A stretch of 64,000 bases of DNA from Brevibacillus laterosporus LMG 15441 (GCF_000219535.2 NZ_CP007806.1:4188501-4252500), one strand, 5' to 3'. Positions 50,385 through 60,034 are shown, counted from the stretch's first letter. A program made the numbers and translations. The notes: generated by a model not told the origin, from the letters alone.

Positions 50385-53300
50385 ATGGAGCAGAGAAAAA
50401 TTAAAAGACTACTAGTAGCCAACCGCGGAGAAATTGCAATTCGTATTTTCCGTGCCGCTACTGAGTTATCAATCCGTACTGTTGCCATTTACTCTGAGCA
50501 AGACAATATTTCACTTCATCGATTCAAAGCCGATGAATCTTACTTAATTGGTGAAGGAAAAGGCCCGATTGAAGCTTATCTGGATATCGAGGGAATCATC
50601 GAGATTGCGAAAAGACACAATATCGATGCTATCCATCCTGGTTATGGCTTCTTATCGGAAAATGAAGAGTTTGCACGACGTTGTAAGGAAGAAGGAATTA
50701 TTTTTATTGGTCCCTCTTCCAATCTAATCAAGAGATTTGGCGATAAAGTAGAGGCCCGGAAACTGGCAATTGAGGCTGGTATCCCAGTCATTCCAGGTAC
50801 AGAAGAGTCCATTGAATCGTTGGATGAAGCCTTGGAGTTTTCGCGCCAAGCAGGTTTCCCTATCATTATCAAAGGGGTATCTGGCGGCGGCGGTCGAGGC
50901 ATGCGAATTGTTCGAGGACCGGAAGAATTGCAGGAAGGCTTGGAAAGAGCCCGTTCAGAAGCCAACTCTTCTTTTGGTAACGCAGAGGTTTACCTGGAAC
51001 GATATCTTGAAAATCCAAAACATATTGAAGTACAAATCATAGGAGATCAGTATGGTAACCTGGTCCACTTATTTGAGCGCGATTGTTCTATTCAGCGCAG
51101 ACATCAAAAAGTCGTTGAAGTAGCACCAAGTACAACACTCTCTGATGAGCTACGTGAAGAAATCTGTCAGTCCGCTCTAACCTTAATGAAAACGGCTGGT
51201 TATTCGAACGCTGGAACCGTTGAGTTCTTACTTACACCGGATAATAAGTTCTATTTTATTGAGGTAAACCCACGAATTCAGGTAGAACATACGATTACGG
51301 AGCTAATTACTGGCATCGATATCGTACAAACCCAAATTCGAGTAGCAGAGGGCTTGCATTTAAGCGATCCGCAAATCGGTATTACTTCCCAAAATGACAT
51401 TAAGATGAGCGGCTATGCCATCCAATGTCGCGTTACAACCGAAGATCCAGAAAACGGCTTTATTCCTGATGCCGGAAAATTGCTGGCTTGGCGTTCTGGT
51501 GAAGGATTCGGCGTTCGCTTAGATGGAAATAACGGATACCCTGGGGCTGTCATTACACCATACTACGACTCCCTGCTGGTTAAAATTTGCACCTATGCAA
51601 ATACATTTGAGCAAGCCTCGCGAAAAATGCTCCGTAGCTTACGAGAGTTTCGGATTCGCGGTGTTAAAACCAATCTACCATTCTTGAAAAACGTGGTAAC
51701 ACATCCTGATTTCTTATCCGGTAATTACAATACATCCTTTATTGATACGAAGCCGGAATTATTCAAATTCCCGGGTGTGCAGGACCGTGGTACACGATTG
51801 CTTAATTACATTGGAAATATCTCAGTTAATGGCTACCCTGGGCTATCTAAGGAGGAGAAACCGCTATTTCATTCTCCTCGCGTGCCAAAAACACCGTTTG
51901 ATCAGCCTTATCCAGCCGGTACAAAACAAATTTTGGAGCTGGAAGGCGTTGAAGGCTTAACCAAATGGATTCAGGCCCAAAATAAAGTATTACTGACAGA
52001 TACTACCTTCCGTGATGCCCATCAGTCCTTATTTGCTACAAGAGTGCGTACCTATGATATGCTTGCGATTGCCGAAGCAACGGGTAAAATGGGCGGAGAT
52101 TTATTCTCCTTGGAAATGTGGGGCGGTGCAACATTCGATACCAGCATGCGCTTCTTGAGTGAATCACCTTGGGAACGCTTACGTTTATTGCGCGAAAAAA
52201 TTCCCAATATCCTATTCCAAATGCTGTTGCGCGGAGCAAATGCGGTAGGCTACACCAATTATCCAGACAATGCGGTTAAGGCATTTATTAAAGCATCTGC
52301 TGAGAATGGTATTGATGTATTCCGTATTTTCGACAGCCTGAATTGGCTACCTGGCATGGAGCTAGCCATTGATTCTGTACGCGAATCAGGCAAGGTCGCT
52401 GAAGCAGCCATTTGCTATACAGGCGATATTCTTGATCCAAATCGCACCAAATACTCTTTATCCTATTACGTAGAGCTTGCCAAGCAGCTTGAAAAGGCAG
52501 GAGCTAACATCCTTGCGATCAAGGACATGGCCGGACTCTTAAAACCATATGCCGCTTACCAGCTTGTCCATGCTCTAAAGCAGGAGATCGGGATTCCTAT
52601 CCATCTGCATACACATGACAGCTCTGGTAATGGTGGTGCTACGCTGGTTAAAGCTATTGAAGCAGGGGTAGATATTGTAGATGCTTCTGTAAGCTCAATG
52701 TCTGGTCTTACCTCTCAACCAAGCCTCAATGCCCTTGTCGCTCTACTTGAAGGAACTGAACGGGATACAAAGCTTGATCTAGACGGCTTCAATAAGCTAT
52801 CCGACTACTGGGAAGATGTCCGTCCGATGTATCAGGGATTTGCCAGTGATATGAAATCCACTAGCGCTGAGGTTTACCAACACGAAATGCCAGGTGGCCA
52901 GTATTCTAATTTGGAACAGCAAGCAAAGGCTGTTGGCTTAGAAGGTCGCTGGGACGAAGTGAAGAAAATGTACAGCACTGTCAATAAAATGTTTGGCGAT
53001 ATTGTAAAAGTAACACCGTCTTCCAAAGTAGTCGGTGATATGGCTTTGTTCATGGTCCAAAATGACTTGGATGAAGAAAATATTTATGAAAAAGGAGATC
53101 GAATTGATTTCCCAGACAGTGTCATTCAATTCTTCCAAGGCTATCTAGGGCAGCCGCCTAGCGGTTTCCCAGAAAAGCTGCAACAAATTATTTTAAAAGG
53201 ACGAAAAGCCTTTACATGCCGACCTGGTGAATTGCTTTCCTCTATTGATTTTGACAAAGTAAAGCAAGAGGTAGAAGAAAAAGTGGAGCGTACGGTGGAT

Positions 53301-53831
53301 GATCTGGAAGTCTTATCATACATCATGTATCCACAAGTGTTCCTACAATATGAACAAACCTCCAAGTTATATGGTGATTTGTCTAATTTGGAAACGTCTA
53401 CCTTCTTCTATGGCTTGCGTTTAGGTGAAGAGACCTCTGTTACGATTGAACAAGGAAAGACCCTAATCATTAAGCTAAACAATATTGGAGAAGTGCTACC
53501 TGATGGAACACGTAAAGTAAACTTTGATTTGAATGGTCAAAATCGAATTATTACAGTACGTGATCTATCGGCACAAGTATCAGCCTCTGTACGCTTAAAG
53601 GCTGATCGTAAAAATCCAGGTCATATTGGAGCTTCTATGCCAGGTAAAATCCTGAAAGTATTAGTAAAACCAGGCGATTCCATCTCCCGTGGACATAATT
53701 TAATTGTAAGTGAAGCAATGAAAATGGAGACTACCCTTCAAGCTCCTGCTGACGGAACAATTAAAGCTATTCACGTCAATGAAGGAGACAGTATTGAAGT
53801 AGGAGATCTGTTAGTTGAATTAGAACAATAA
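50385..53831 (+). CDS. pyc: Pyruvate carboxylase
   Basis: Biotin enzyme making oxaloacetate from pyruvate, bicarbonate and ATP. 1148 residues, the normal single-chain length. Biotin carboxylase domain about 1-455 (ANRGEIAIRIFRAA, GGGGRGMR ATP loop, EVNPRIQVEHTITE), carboxyltransferase about 530-800 (TDTTFRDAHQSLFATRVRT metal/pyruvate site, IAIKDMAGLL-type motif), central regulatory region, and C-terminal biotinyl domain with Lys1113 in SEAMKMET. GGGGAG precedes the ATG. Single-gene unit closed by a terminator. Confidence 0.98.
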   Translation: MEQRKIKRLLVANRGEIAIRIFRAATELSIRTVAIYSEQDNISLHRFKADESYLIGEGKGPIEAYLDIEGIIEIAKRHNIDAIHPGYGFLSENEEFARRCKEEGIIFIGPSSNLIKRFGDKVEARKLAIEAGIPVIPGTEESIESLDEALEFSRQAGFPIIIKGVSGGGGRGMRIVRGPEELQEGLERARSEANSSFGNAEVYLERYLENPKHIEVQIIGDQYGNLVHLFERDCSIQRRHQKVVEVAPSTTLSDELREEICQSALTLMKTAGYSNAGTVEFLLTPDNKFYFIEVNPRIQVEHTITELITGIDIVQTQIRVAEGLHLSDPQIGITSQNDIKMSGYAIQCRVTTEDPENGFIPDAGKLLAWRSGEGFGVRLDGNNGYPGAVITPYYDSLLVKICTYANTFEQASRKMLRSLREFRIRGVKTNLPFLKNVVTHPDFLSGNYNTSFIDTKPELFKFPGVQDRGTRLLNYIGNISVNGYPGLSKEEKPLFHSPRVPKTPFDQPYPAGTKQILELEGVEGLTKWIQAQNKVLLTDTTFRDAHQSLFATRVRTYDMLAIAEATGKMGGDLFSLEMWGGATFDTSMRFLSESPWERLRLLREKIPNILFQMLLRGANAVGYTNYPDNAVKAFIKASAENGIDVFRIFDSLNWLPGMELAIDSVRESGKVAEAAICYTGDILDPNRTKYSLSYYVELAKQLEKAGANILAIKDMAGLLKPYAAYQLVHALKQEIGIPIHLHTHDSSGNGGATLVKAIEAGVDIVDASVSSMSGLTSQPSLNALVALLEGTERDTKLDLDGFNKLSDYWEDVRPMYQGFASDMKSTSAEVYQHEMPGGQYSNLEQQAKAVGLEGRWDEVKKMYSTVNKMFGDIVKVTPSSKVVGDMALFMVQNDLDEENIYEKGDRIDFPDSVIQFFQGYLGQPPSGFPEKLQQIILKGRKAFTCRPGELLSSIDFDKVKQEVEEKVERTVDDLEVLSYIMYPQVFLQYEQTSKLYGDLSNLETSTFFYGLRLGEETSVTIEQGKTLIIKLNNIGEVLPDGTRKVNFDLNGQNRIITVRDLSAQVSASVRLKADRKNPGHIGASMPGKILKVLVKPGDSISRGHNLIVSEAMKMETTLQAPADGTIKAIHVNEGDSIEVGDLLVELEQ

Positions 53832-53841
53832 TCATACAGTG

Positions 53842-53885
53842 AAAAAAGAGCTGTTGAGGAGATACTTCCCCAACGGCTCTTTTTT
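53842..53885. terminator. Bidirectional terminator of pyc and ytfJ
   Basis: AAAAAAGAGCtGTTG and CAACgGCTCTTTTTT form a long stem with one mismatch. Confidence 0.9.
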
Positions 53886-53906
53886 ATCAGTGATACTATC
53901 CACATG

Positions 53907-54374
53907 TTATTGCTTATCAAGCAAATCCCCTAGGTCCTCATGCACTTGATGTGTATATGTTCCAGTATGTGAACAGCTTTCTTCGCCTTGATTTTTCTTA
54001 CTATTACACATGCCTGAGAACTTATCCACAATTTGCGGAAGCGAATCTAGGATACGATCGTATAAATGGGTCGAATTCTCCAGTGGGATAGAACGAACAC
54101 CTTGTTTACCCACAACCAGAAAAGCAACTGGAGTAATAGACACACCTCCACCACTACCTCCACCAAACGGATGGCTGTGATCAGGATGATGGTCTCCAGC
54201 AATCTTGAATTCACTACCCCCAGAAGCAAAACCAAAGCCTACTTTAGAAATGGGTAAGATAACGCTGCCGTCCGGTGTTTCAACCGGATCACCAATAATG
54301 GTATTGACGTCCACCATATGCTTTAAATTTTCCATGGTGGTCTTCATTAAGCCCTGTATGGGGTGATCTGCCAT
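53907..54374 (-). CDS. ytfJ: Sporulation protein YtfJ/GerW family
   Basis: 155 residues. Matches the YtfJ (GerW) family found in all spore formers: N-terminal HPIQGLMKTTMENLKHMVDVNTIIGDPVETPDGSVILPISKVGFGFASGG, a glycine/His-rich stretch (HHPDHSHPFGGGSGGGV) and VTPVAFLVV. In B. subtilis it is needed for normal germination with some germinants. Its start lies 28 bases inside the end of ytfI, and the pair is a conserved unit. Confidence 0.93.
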   Translation of the reverse strand: MADHPIQGLMKTTMENLKHMVDVNTIIGDPVETPDGSVILPISKVGFGFASGGSEFKIAGDHHPDHSHPFGGGSGGGVSITPVAFLVVGKQGVRSIPLENSTHLYDRILDSLPQIVDKFSGMCNSKKNQGEESCSHTGTYTHQVHEDLGDLLDKQ

Positions 54375-55018
54375 TTCCTCGCACTCCCTTTCTTCATTTT
54401 AATTACGATACGAACTAACGCAACAATAACGTGTCCTACCCGAAAGAAAAGAACACAAGAAAGTTCGGTTCGGATGATAGTAGCATTCCACATAGGCTCT
54501 ACGCTAATACGAGGCATTTCCTGCAAAGAAATGTAATAAGAGAGCATTGATGCCAGCATATTTTTAATTCCTAAAATGACACCGGTCAGAGTCCCGGTAG
54601 CTGCTGCATCTCCTACCCCGATTGTGGTTTGCCATTGTAATTTTTCACAATACACATGACGAAGAGCTTGGCAGAGGATTGGGTAAAAATCCTGAACACG
54701 TTCAACCAATTCATGAACCCGATGCAACCAACGATCGACATCCTCTGTATCAATACTTTTTTTCCTTTCCGTATTGGATACAACATCGCCCTTCTTCTTT
54801 ATTTTAGCCTCTACTTCAGGCTGGTTATTTTTATTAAAGGTGAGATTAATCATGGGTAGCTCATAATTGATTTTAATCCATTTCCAAACTCGGATATGTA
54901 TGGTTAAAACATCATGTTCCTGTTTTCGATGATAATGAAGAAAAATTTTTATTGGGGTAATCATTATTATGATCAATAGAAAAAAAAGTACAGCTAGTAA
55001 TCCTAAAAACCAATTCAT
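54347..55018 (-). CDS. ytfI: YtfI-type membrane protein (DUF2953)
   Basis: 223 residues with an N-terminal membrane segment (about 3-25) and a long soluble part, typical of the DUF2953 family partner of YtfJ: KIFLHYHRKQEHDVLTIHIRVWKWI and WQTTIGVGDAAATGTLTGVILGI, GWM..ISVEPMWN-type C-terminus. Role in sporulation is inferred from ytfJ. Its ribosome binding site (AAGGGGGG) lies in the 3' arm of a hairpin (55027-55066). Confidence 0.88.
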   Translation of the reverse strand: MNWFLGLLAVLFFLLIIIMITPIKIFLHYHRKQEHDVLTIHIRVWKWIKINYELPMINLTFNKNNQPEVEAKIKKKGDVVSNTERKKSIDTEDVDRWLHRVHELVERVQDFYPILCQALRHVYCEKLQWQTTIGVGDAAATGTLTGVILGIKNMLASMLSYYISLQEMPRISVEPMWNATIIRTELSCVLFFRVGHVIVALVRIVIKMKKGSARKWQITPYRA

Positions 55019-55026
55019 GAAAAAAG

Positions 55027-55066
55027 CCCCCCTTCGCTTTTTGTAGTATGAGCGATTTGGGAGGCA
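55027..55066 (-). terminator. Hairpin with T-run overlapping the ytfI ribosome binding site
   Basis: Minus-strand GCCTCCC (55060-55066) pairs with GGGGGGC (55027-55033), with one G-T, followed by TTTTTT. It fits the terminator of the SLH-3D gene and would also hide the ytfI ribosome binding site. Confidence 0.6.
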
Positions 55067-55077
55067 AATATGACCAG

Positions 55078-56160
55078 TTAATTCAAGATATACACCTTTG
55101 CTTGCTTAATTCCATGATCGCTCGCCTTTTGAGGAGAAGTCATGAACAAATCAATATGATTCTTTTTTACTTTCGATCCTATGTCAGCCGCTACCGCATA
55201 TCCGTAACCCTCAATAAATAAGTGGGTTCCAAGCGGAATGACAGAAGGATCAACAGCCACAATCCCCTCGCGTAGGTCCCAACCAAGGTAACCCTTCGTG
55301 GGTCCATTCGTGAAGTCATAGGCCGTAGTTTTTACCTGTAGAACACGTTTATAAGGAAACTCCACAGGAGCTGTATTTTTTAATGAAGCCTCTTGTTTAT
55401 CAGGTAAAAATACGGAGTAATATACCTGACTAGCCGCTTCTGCCCGAGTTACCTTCCTTACAGGCTCCAGCTTTCCATTTAAGGCTTTTTGAGTTTTTTC
55501 GTTTTGCAGGGCATATGCATATTCTCTTTGACTCCATGTAGGAACATCTTGACTGTCCGGATAGCTTTTTAATGTCTGATAGGTTGTTGACCATTTTACA
55601 TTATTTACTTCTCCGCTTTTACCGCTTGCTCTATTTAGAATAGCAATCAGTTCCTGTCTTTCTACTAAGTCATTGGGATTAAGCACTCTTCTCCCGTTCT
55701 CTACGGTTCCCTGAATGATACCTAGACGAAAAGCTGTTTCTGCATAGGGAGCCACCCAATTTTGTATAGATACGTCACCAAAGCTACTTTTTCCAGCAGT
55801 AGTCGGCTCAATTTGTTTACTCTTCAAAAGCAGGACAATCAATTCGGCCATGGTAATCTCTTCATTTGGACGAAAAAGTCCATCTGCGGCAGAAATAACC
55901 TTGTTATCATATAAAGAAGTAATCTCCTTCTCAGCCGAGTGACCAGCAATGTCCTTTAACGAGTTTTGTTCTGAATCTTCAGACCCATTCTTATTTGACT
56001 CATCATTTTCTTCTGATGCTTCTGATCTATCTGTATTCGTTTCCTGTTCGTTTGTAGAAGTCGCTTCTTGCTGGGATTCATTTTTTTCTGCTGCCTGTAT
56101 AACTCCTACTTGCATTCCGAGCAAACATGTCATACACGCAATTAACATTTTCCGTAACAT
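55078..56160 (-). CDS. SLH-domain protein with C-terminal 3D domain
   Basis: Secreted surface protein of 360 residues. Signal peptide (to about residue 23, ...QAA), an acidic Ser/Glu/Asn-rich linker (25-68), then SLH-type repeats (about 69-250) with ISAADGLFRPNEEITMAELIVLL, FGDVSIQNWVAPYAETAFRLGIIQG and NPNDLVERQELIAIL. The end (about 276-360) is a 3D domain named for its three aspartates, all kept: Asp304 (VAVDPSVIPLG), Asp326 (AADIGS) and Asp337 (HIDLF). 3D domains belong to lytic-transglycosylase-type wall enzymes. The SLH part should anchor it to secondary wall polymer. Single unit with a terminator over the next gene's ribosome binding site. Confidence 0.9.
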   Translation of the reverse strand: MLRKMLIACMTCLLGMQVGVIQAAEKNESQQEATSTNEQETNTDRSEASEENDESNKNGSEDSEQNSLKDIAGHSAEKEITSLYDNKVISAADGLFRPNEEITMAELIVLLLKSKQIEPTTAGKSSFGDVSIQNWVAPYAETAFRLGIIQGTVENGRRVLNPNDLVERQELIAILNRASGKSGEVNNVKWSTTYQTLKSYPDSQDVPTWSQREYAYALQNEKTQKALNGKLEPVRKVTRAEAASQVYYSVFLPDKQEASLKNTAPVEFPYKRVLQVKTTAYDFTNGPTKGYLGWDLREGIVAVDPSVIPLGTHLFIEGYGYAVAADIGSKVKKNHIDLFMTSPQKASDHGIKQAKVYILN

Positions 56161-56289
56161 TCATCAACCTCCAAAAGTAAGTGTGGCAATCCATGTTGAT
56201 AAGCCTCATTCTCCATTCTATTAAATACCTAAGCTTTTTCAAGGCACAAAAGTTTCCATTCCCCTAATCAACAGTCTCATGACATTTTC

Positions 56290-56322
56290 TATAAAAAAAG
56301 ACGCCCATTAAGGCGCCTTCTT
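56290..56322 (-). terminator. Terminator of the SASP gene
   Basis: On the minus strand GGCGCC pairs with GGCGTC (G-T allowed) and is followed by seven T residues. Confidence 0.75.
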
Positions 56323-56340
56323 CATCCAGCTATTTAATTA

Positions 56341-56541
56341 TTAACGTCCAGCTAATTGTTGCTCAGCAAAGCTTACAAGACGTTTTGTGATCTCTCCACC
56401 GACAGAACCGTTTTGACGAGAAGTTGTGTCTGGGCCAAGTTGAACACCAAATTCAGAAGCGATTTCGTATTTCAATTGGTCAAGAGCTAGGTTTGCTTGA
56501 GGTACCAGAAGGTTGTTGCTAGATCCGTTGTTGTTTGGCAT
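56341..56541 (-). CDS. Alpha/beta-type small acid-soluble spore protein
   Basis: DNA-coating spore protein of 66 residues, made in the forespore. Family signatures are complete: [39 protein letters not shown]. The germination protease site lies in YEIASEFG (cut before Ser in relatives). It begins with [14 protein letters not shown] typical of this class. GGAG precedes the ATG. Expression should depend on sigma G; I could not identify a convincing promoter by eye. Confidence 0.97.
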   Translation of the reverse strand: MPNNNGSSNNLLVPQANLALDQLKYEIASEFGVQLGPDTTSRQNGSVGGEITKRLVSFAEQQLAGR

Positions 56542-57019
56542 ATCTAGTCACTCCAATCTAAATTTTTGGCTACCAACGTTTCGTTAGCAGCATTCAAAAT
56601 GCAAAGACTCCCCTTATATTTTCAATGCTACTAACCATACCTGTAGAAATAAATAATCTTTTTTCCAAATGACTGTTACATTGTTTCGTCAGCTTTGTAA
56701 GTTTACTATGTGTGAATATCGTTAGCTGTATTCCTGCCAATTTTTAACCAAAAGCTTGGTAATTTCTTAGTTGATTGCTCCTTCTTCTTTTATGAAAATT
56801 TTAGTATTACTAAAAAATATTGTTATATCCTTTTAGTTGAACAGATGCTTTCGTTATTCCATTTCGCCATTTCTAAGAGGTAGAATGGTACAAAATCGTT
56901 CATTTCAAACTAGCAGATTTCCCCAACCTGCTATGTTTTCTAACATGAATATTTAGCTATCCTGTAGGAATTAGAAAAAGTAAATTATGGCTATACAATG
57001 ATTGACAATCCTCTATGGG
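56542..57019. other. Gene-free AT-rich stretch of 478 bases
   Basis: I see no open frame with a ribosome binding site, tRNA or strong repeat. It must contain the SASP promoter (sigma G expected) at its left end. Confidence 0.5.
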
Positions 57020-57562
57020 TTAAAATCGGTCGAGTAATTCTTCCTTTGCCATATATACACGTGTTAGTGGCTCCATTGAAGTAGGTGCCTTTCTTCCACT
57101 TGGATGCATCACTATTTTTAATAAAGTGAGGTACCAGCGTTTAAATCGAAAATACCAAATGTCTGGAACAGGAGATATAGAAAATCCGAGTTGTCCACTG
57201 CCTTTAAATAACAATGTTGTACCCACAATACCTTTAATCTCTCGCTCCTTTGGATGAGACTTCACCACATTCGCTAATTGAGGCAAAGACCTTTTGACTT
57301 CACGAACTAACGCTAATCCAATTTGTACATCACTGTGTATTCCTTTGCTACGTTTAGCTAACAAATAATTATGGATATGCAACCGGATAACCAGGTCTCC
57401 CTTTTGAATGACATAGCCGTTTTTCGTTTCCAGCTTTTCTCCACTGTATGGAAGGATCGTATAGCGAAAGATATTCTGTTCTCGTTGAATATAATGTAGT
57501 CTTCTGCAGCAGTGATAAATCTTATCCCATATTCCCCATAGGGTGAGCATAGCTACATTCAA
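57020..57562 (-). CDS. YkoP-like protein of unknown function
   Basis: 180 residues starting at TTG (57562), which has AAAAGGAGG eight bases upstream. The frame is open 42 codons further but the extension has no ribosome binding site. The product resembles YkoP of B. subtilis (LWGIWDKIYHCCRRLHYIQREQNIFRYTI..., GDLVIRLHIHNYLLAK, ISPVPDIWYFRFKRWYLTLLKIVMHPSG), a small soluble protein with an unknown role. My recall of that family is moderate. It is a lone gene. Confidence 0.65.
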   Translation of the reverse strand: MNVAMLTLWGIWDKIYHCCRRLHYIQREQNIFRYTILPYSGEKLETKNGYVIQKGDLVIRLHIHNYLLAKRSKGIHSDVQIGLALVREVKRSLPQLANVVKSHPKEREIKGIVGTTLLFKGSGQLGFSISPVPDIWYFRFKRWYLTLLKIVMHPSGRKAPTSMEPLTRVYMAKEELLDRF

Positions 57563-57917
57563 TGAACTTGCCTCCTTTTCACTTTTCTCCATTATTTTTT
57601 TTGCAAAATCTCTGTTAGTATCACCATTTCCCTCAAAAAGTATCGAAGGTGTTTTCCTATTAGGTTGGGTAAAGATTAACTTGTCCATCGTGATACTACC
57701 ATCTTTATGTTCGATTTCCTGGAATAAATGACTACAAGCAATGATCTGGGGCTATTTTTCTATTTTTAGTAGTTCAGGTATTTCAAACCTTAATTTATGC
57801 TTACAAGATCAAAATTTCCCTGTAGCTTCCAATGAAAAATGAATGTTACACAGCATACACTACTCTTTGTGCACAAAAAAAACAGACTAGGATAACAAAC
57901 ACTCCTAGCCTGTCCTT
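57563..57917. other. Intergenic stretch with terminator of TerC gene
   Basis: Apart from the terminator at 57882-57913 I see no feature. The part next to 57562 is an open but unsupported extension of the YkoP-like frame. Confidence 0.45.
57882..57913 (-). terminator. Terminator of the TerC-family gene
   Basis: ACAGaCTAGGA and TCCTAGcCTGT pair with one mismatch; the minus-strand transcript continues with eight T residues. Confidence 0.9.
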
Positions 57918-58574
57918 CTATATTCGATTACTACGCCATTTTCCAAGCAATAACACGACTATGACAATAATACCAGCAATAGCCTGATTGGGAATAGCAA
58001 GATGAGAGGCTATTCTCTCGTGGACAAAAGGGTCATCCAAAAACATATGAGCAGCTGTATAAGCCAGAATACCTGTCCCAACATATAAAAGGATGGGATA
58101 ACGATCCAGCAGATTAGCAATTAGATTGCTTCCAAACATCAATAAGGGAATGCTCAGAGCAAGACCGATCACCACCAAGATAACATCGCCACCGGCAGCA
58201 CCACCTACAGCTAATACATTATCTAAGCTCATAATAAAATCGGCCAAAATAATCGTTTTGATTGCCTGTCCACTACTTTTGCTAACTTGTACCTCGTTAG
58301 TGTCCTCATCTCCTCCTAACAATTTAAGCGAGATGTAGAGTAGCATAATTCCCCCCACTGCTTTTACCAGAGGAATAGCCAGCATCCAAGTAGCTACAAC
58401 CGTAAGTAATACACGCAAGATGATAGCACCTAACGTACCATACAGAATTGCTTTCTTTCGATCAATCGGCGCAAGCCCACGACAGGCCATCCCGATAACA
58501 ACAGCATTATCTCCACTTAGAACCACATCGATAATAAAAATATGAAATAAAGCGACTAGAGTATTTGTTTCCAT
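57918..58574 (-). CDS. TerC-family membrane protein (YjbE type)
   Basis: 218 residues, about seven membrane segments, with the two acidic motifs of the family, DVVLSGDNAVVIGMA (about 15-29) and DFIMSLDNVLAVGGAAGG (about 120-137). These form a metal site, and relatives in B. subtilis (MeeF/MeeY) export manganese to metal-dependent outer enzymes. GGGGAG lies five bases before the ATG at 58574; a frame extension upstream lacks a site. I looked for a yybP-ykoY manganese riboswitch in the leader and did not see its core. Divergent from a kinase gene. Confidence 0.92.
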   Translation of the reverse strand: METNTLVALFHIFIIDVVLSGDNAVVIGMACRGLAPIDRKKAILYGTLGAIILRVLLTVVATWMLAIPLVKAVGGIMLLYISLKLLGGDEDTNEVQVSKSSGQAIKTIILADFIMSLDNVLAVGGAAGGDVILVVIGLALSIPLLMFGSNLIANLLDRYPILLYVGTGILAYTAAHMFLDDPFVHERIASHLAIPNQAIAGIIVIVVLLLGKWRSNRI

Positions 58575-58900
58575 GGTTTCTCCCCATCTAGTGTGAGCAG
58601 CAGTAGCAGTGTCAATTTCATTCGAGGTTATCTCCATCACATGATGTCACGCAGATCAATGTCGAATCTGACTCGCACTTTTCTTTTTTACTATTATTAC
58701 TATCATTACGTTATTTGCCCATTCTTTATTCTAGTTTCTCCTTCCATTTCTCTCACATGCCAACGTTATACCACCTGACTTCATTTTACGCAAGTCTCTC
58801 ACTTTTGTCGGAATTTGACTTACGATTTTATGACGAATTGGGTATTTTTTGCTTGAAAATAATTGTATTCTTGATTAGGATGAAGGAGGGTGAAGGTGTA
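58575..58900. other. Divergent intergenic stretch before kinase gene
   Basis: No gene seen. It contains TTGTCGGAA (58805-58813) and TGACGAA (58831-58837), each one base off the Spo0A box; a regulatory role is only a guess. Confidence 0.4.
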
Positions 58901-60034
58901 ATGGTCGATGTTACATTGCTCACATATGAGCAAATTTCCAAATTTTTAGTAACGCTAGTACCTACAATTACGGATAAATGGTTAGATGAGTTAGAGGATC
59001 TCTTTCATCCCTATCGGGTAACATTGCCTAGAAAATTGGCTGAGAAACCTTGCTACCTAATCTCACTTTTACTTATGCGTGATGCTTATGAAGAAGACAT
59101 CCGGGAATCCTCTTATGAAATAGGCAACTGGTTTTGGTCTGAAAAGCTTCCGTTGTCCTTAGCCTTAAAAACATTTCAAATACTCTATCATGTATATATG
59201 GGTGAAATCCAAGCAAATATGAGACTCCATTTCATCTCTTCTCAAGAGCTCTCCTTCATGGAAAAAAGATTAAAGATATTGATTGATGAAGCCTTATACC
59301 AAGCTGTGCAAAACTATGAGGATTTGGTACAAAATGAATTAAGTGAAAAGGAAGAAACCATTTCTTATTTACATAATGATAAATTAGAAATGCTTGATAA
59401 GATTGCAGCTAATATGGCTCACGAGTTAAGAAACCCACTTTGTGCTATAGAAGGCTTTCTTAAATTAATTTTAGAAAGCACAGATGGAAACCATGTTTTG
59501 GAGAATTATGTACGGGTCGTCTTACATGAATTTGACAGCTTTCATCGGCAAATTACTGGCTTTCTAAGCTTTTGCAAGAAACCTATATTAGATGAAACAT
59601 ATAAAAAGGTTTCATTGACTGATTTACTTCATGAAGTGGAAATACTGTTAACACCCCGTTTGCATGCTGAGAATGTTACATTACTTATGCGTATAGAGGC
59701 TTGTGATTTATACTGCTACAAGGAAGGTTTGTCTCAGGTACTTATTCACTTATTAAACAATGCTATTGATGCCGTTAGTTCAAACGCGTACAAGCATGTA
59801 CAGATATCTACATACAGACATACAGATAGTCTTACTATCATGGTCGAAAACAATGGAGACGAAATACCTCAGGATCTTGTAGAGAAGCTTTTCCAACCCT
59901 TCTTTTCCACTAAAGACGATAACACTGGTATCGGATTATCGATCTGCAAAAACATTATTGAAAAACATAATGGCAGTATTTATTGTGAATCGAATCGCAC
60001 ATCTACACGTTTTTTTATTCGCTTACCTATGTAA
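58901..60034 (+). CDS. Cytosolic orphan sensor histidine kinase
   Basis: 377 residues, no membrane segment. The N-terminal 160 residues form a helical region (LVTLVPTITDKWLDELEDLFHP, IGNWFWSEKLPLSLALKTFQILYHVYMGEI) that may be a sensor of the RsbR-N type, then HisKA with His174 (MAHELRNPLCAIEGFL) and a HATPase domain (HLLNNAIDAV, FFSTKDDNTGIGLSICKNII). No response regulator is nearby. Orphan soluble kinases in spore formers often feed Spo0F/Spo0A, so a sporulation kinase is the natural guess. The ATG at 58901 has GGAGG ten bases upstream. Ends at a strong terminator. Confidence 0.9.
   Translation: MVDVTLLTYEQISKFLVTLVPTITDKWLDELEDLFHPYRVTLPRKLAEKPCYLISLLLMRDAYEEDIRESSYEIGNWFWSEKLPLSLALKTFQILYHVYMGEIQANMRLHFISSQELSFMEKRLKILIDEALYQAVQNYEDLVQNELSEKEETISYLHNDKLEMLDKIAANMAHELRNPLCAIEGFLKLILESTDGNHVLENYVRVVLHEFDSFHRQITGFLSFCKKPILDETYKKVSLTDLLHEVEILLTPRLHAENVTLLMRIEACDLYCYKEGLSQVLIHLLNNAIDAVSSNAYKHVQISTYRHTDSLTIMVENNGDEIPQDLVEKLFQPFFSTKDDNTGIGLSICKNIIEKHNGSIYCESNRTSTRFFIRLPM

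Noticed and set aside
58575..58700. Possible yybP-ykoY manganese riboswitch before the TerC gene
   Set aside because: The conserved core of that riboswitch is not visible in the leader.
58805..58837. Spo0A-like boxes before the orphan kinase
   Set aside because: Each differs from the consensus by a base and AT-rich DNA gives many such matches; a sigma-H promoter could not be fitted with proper spacing.
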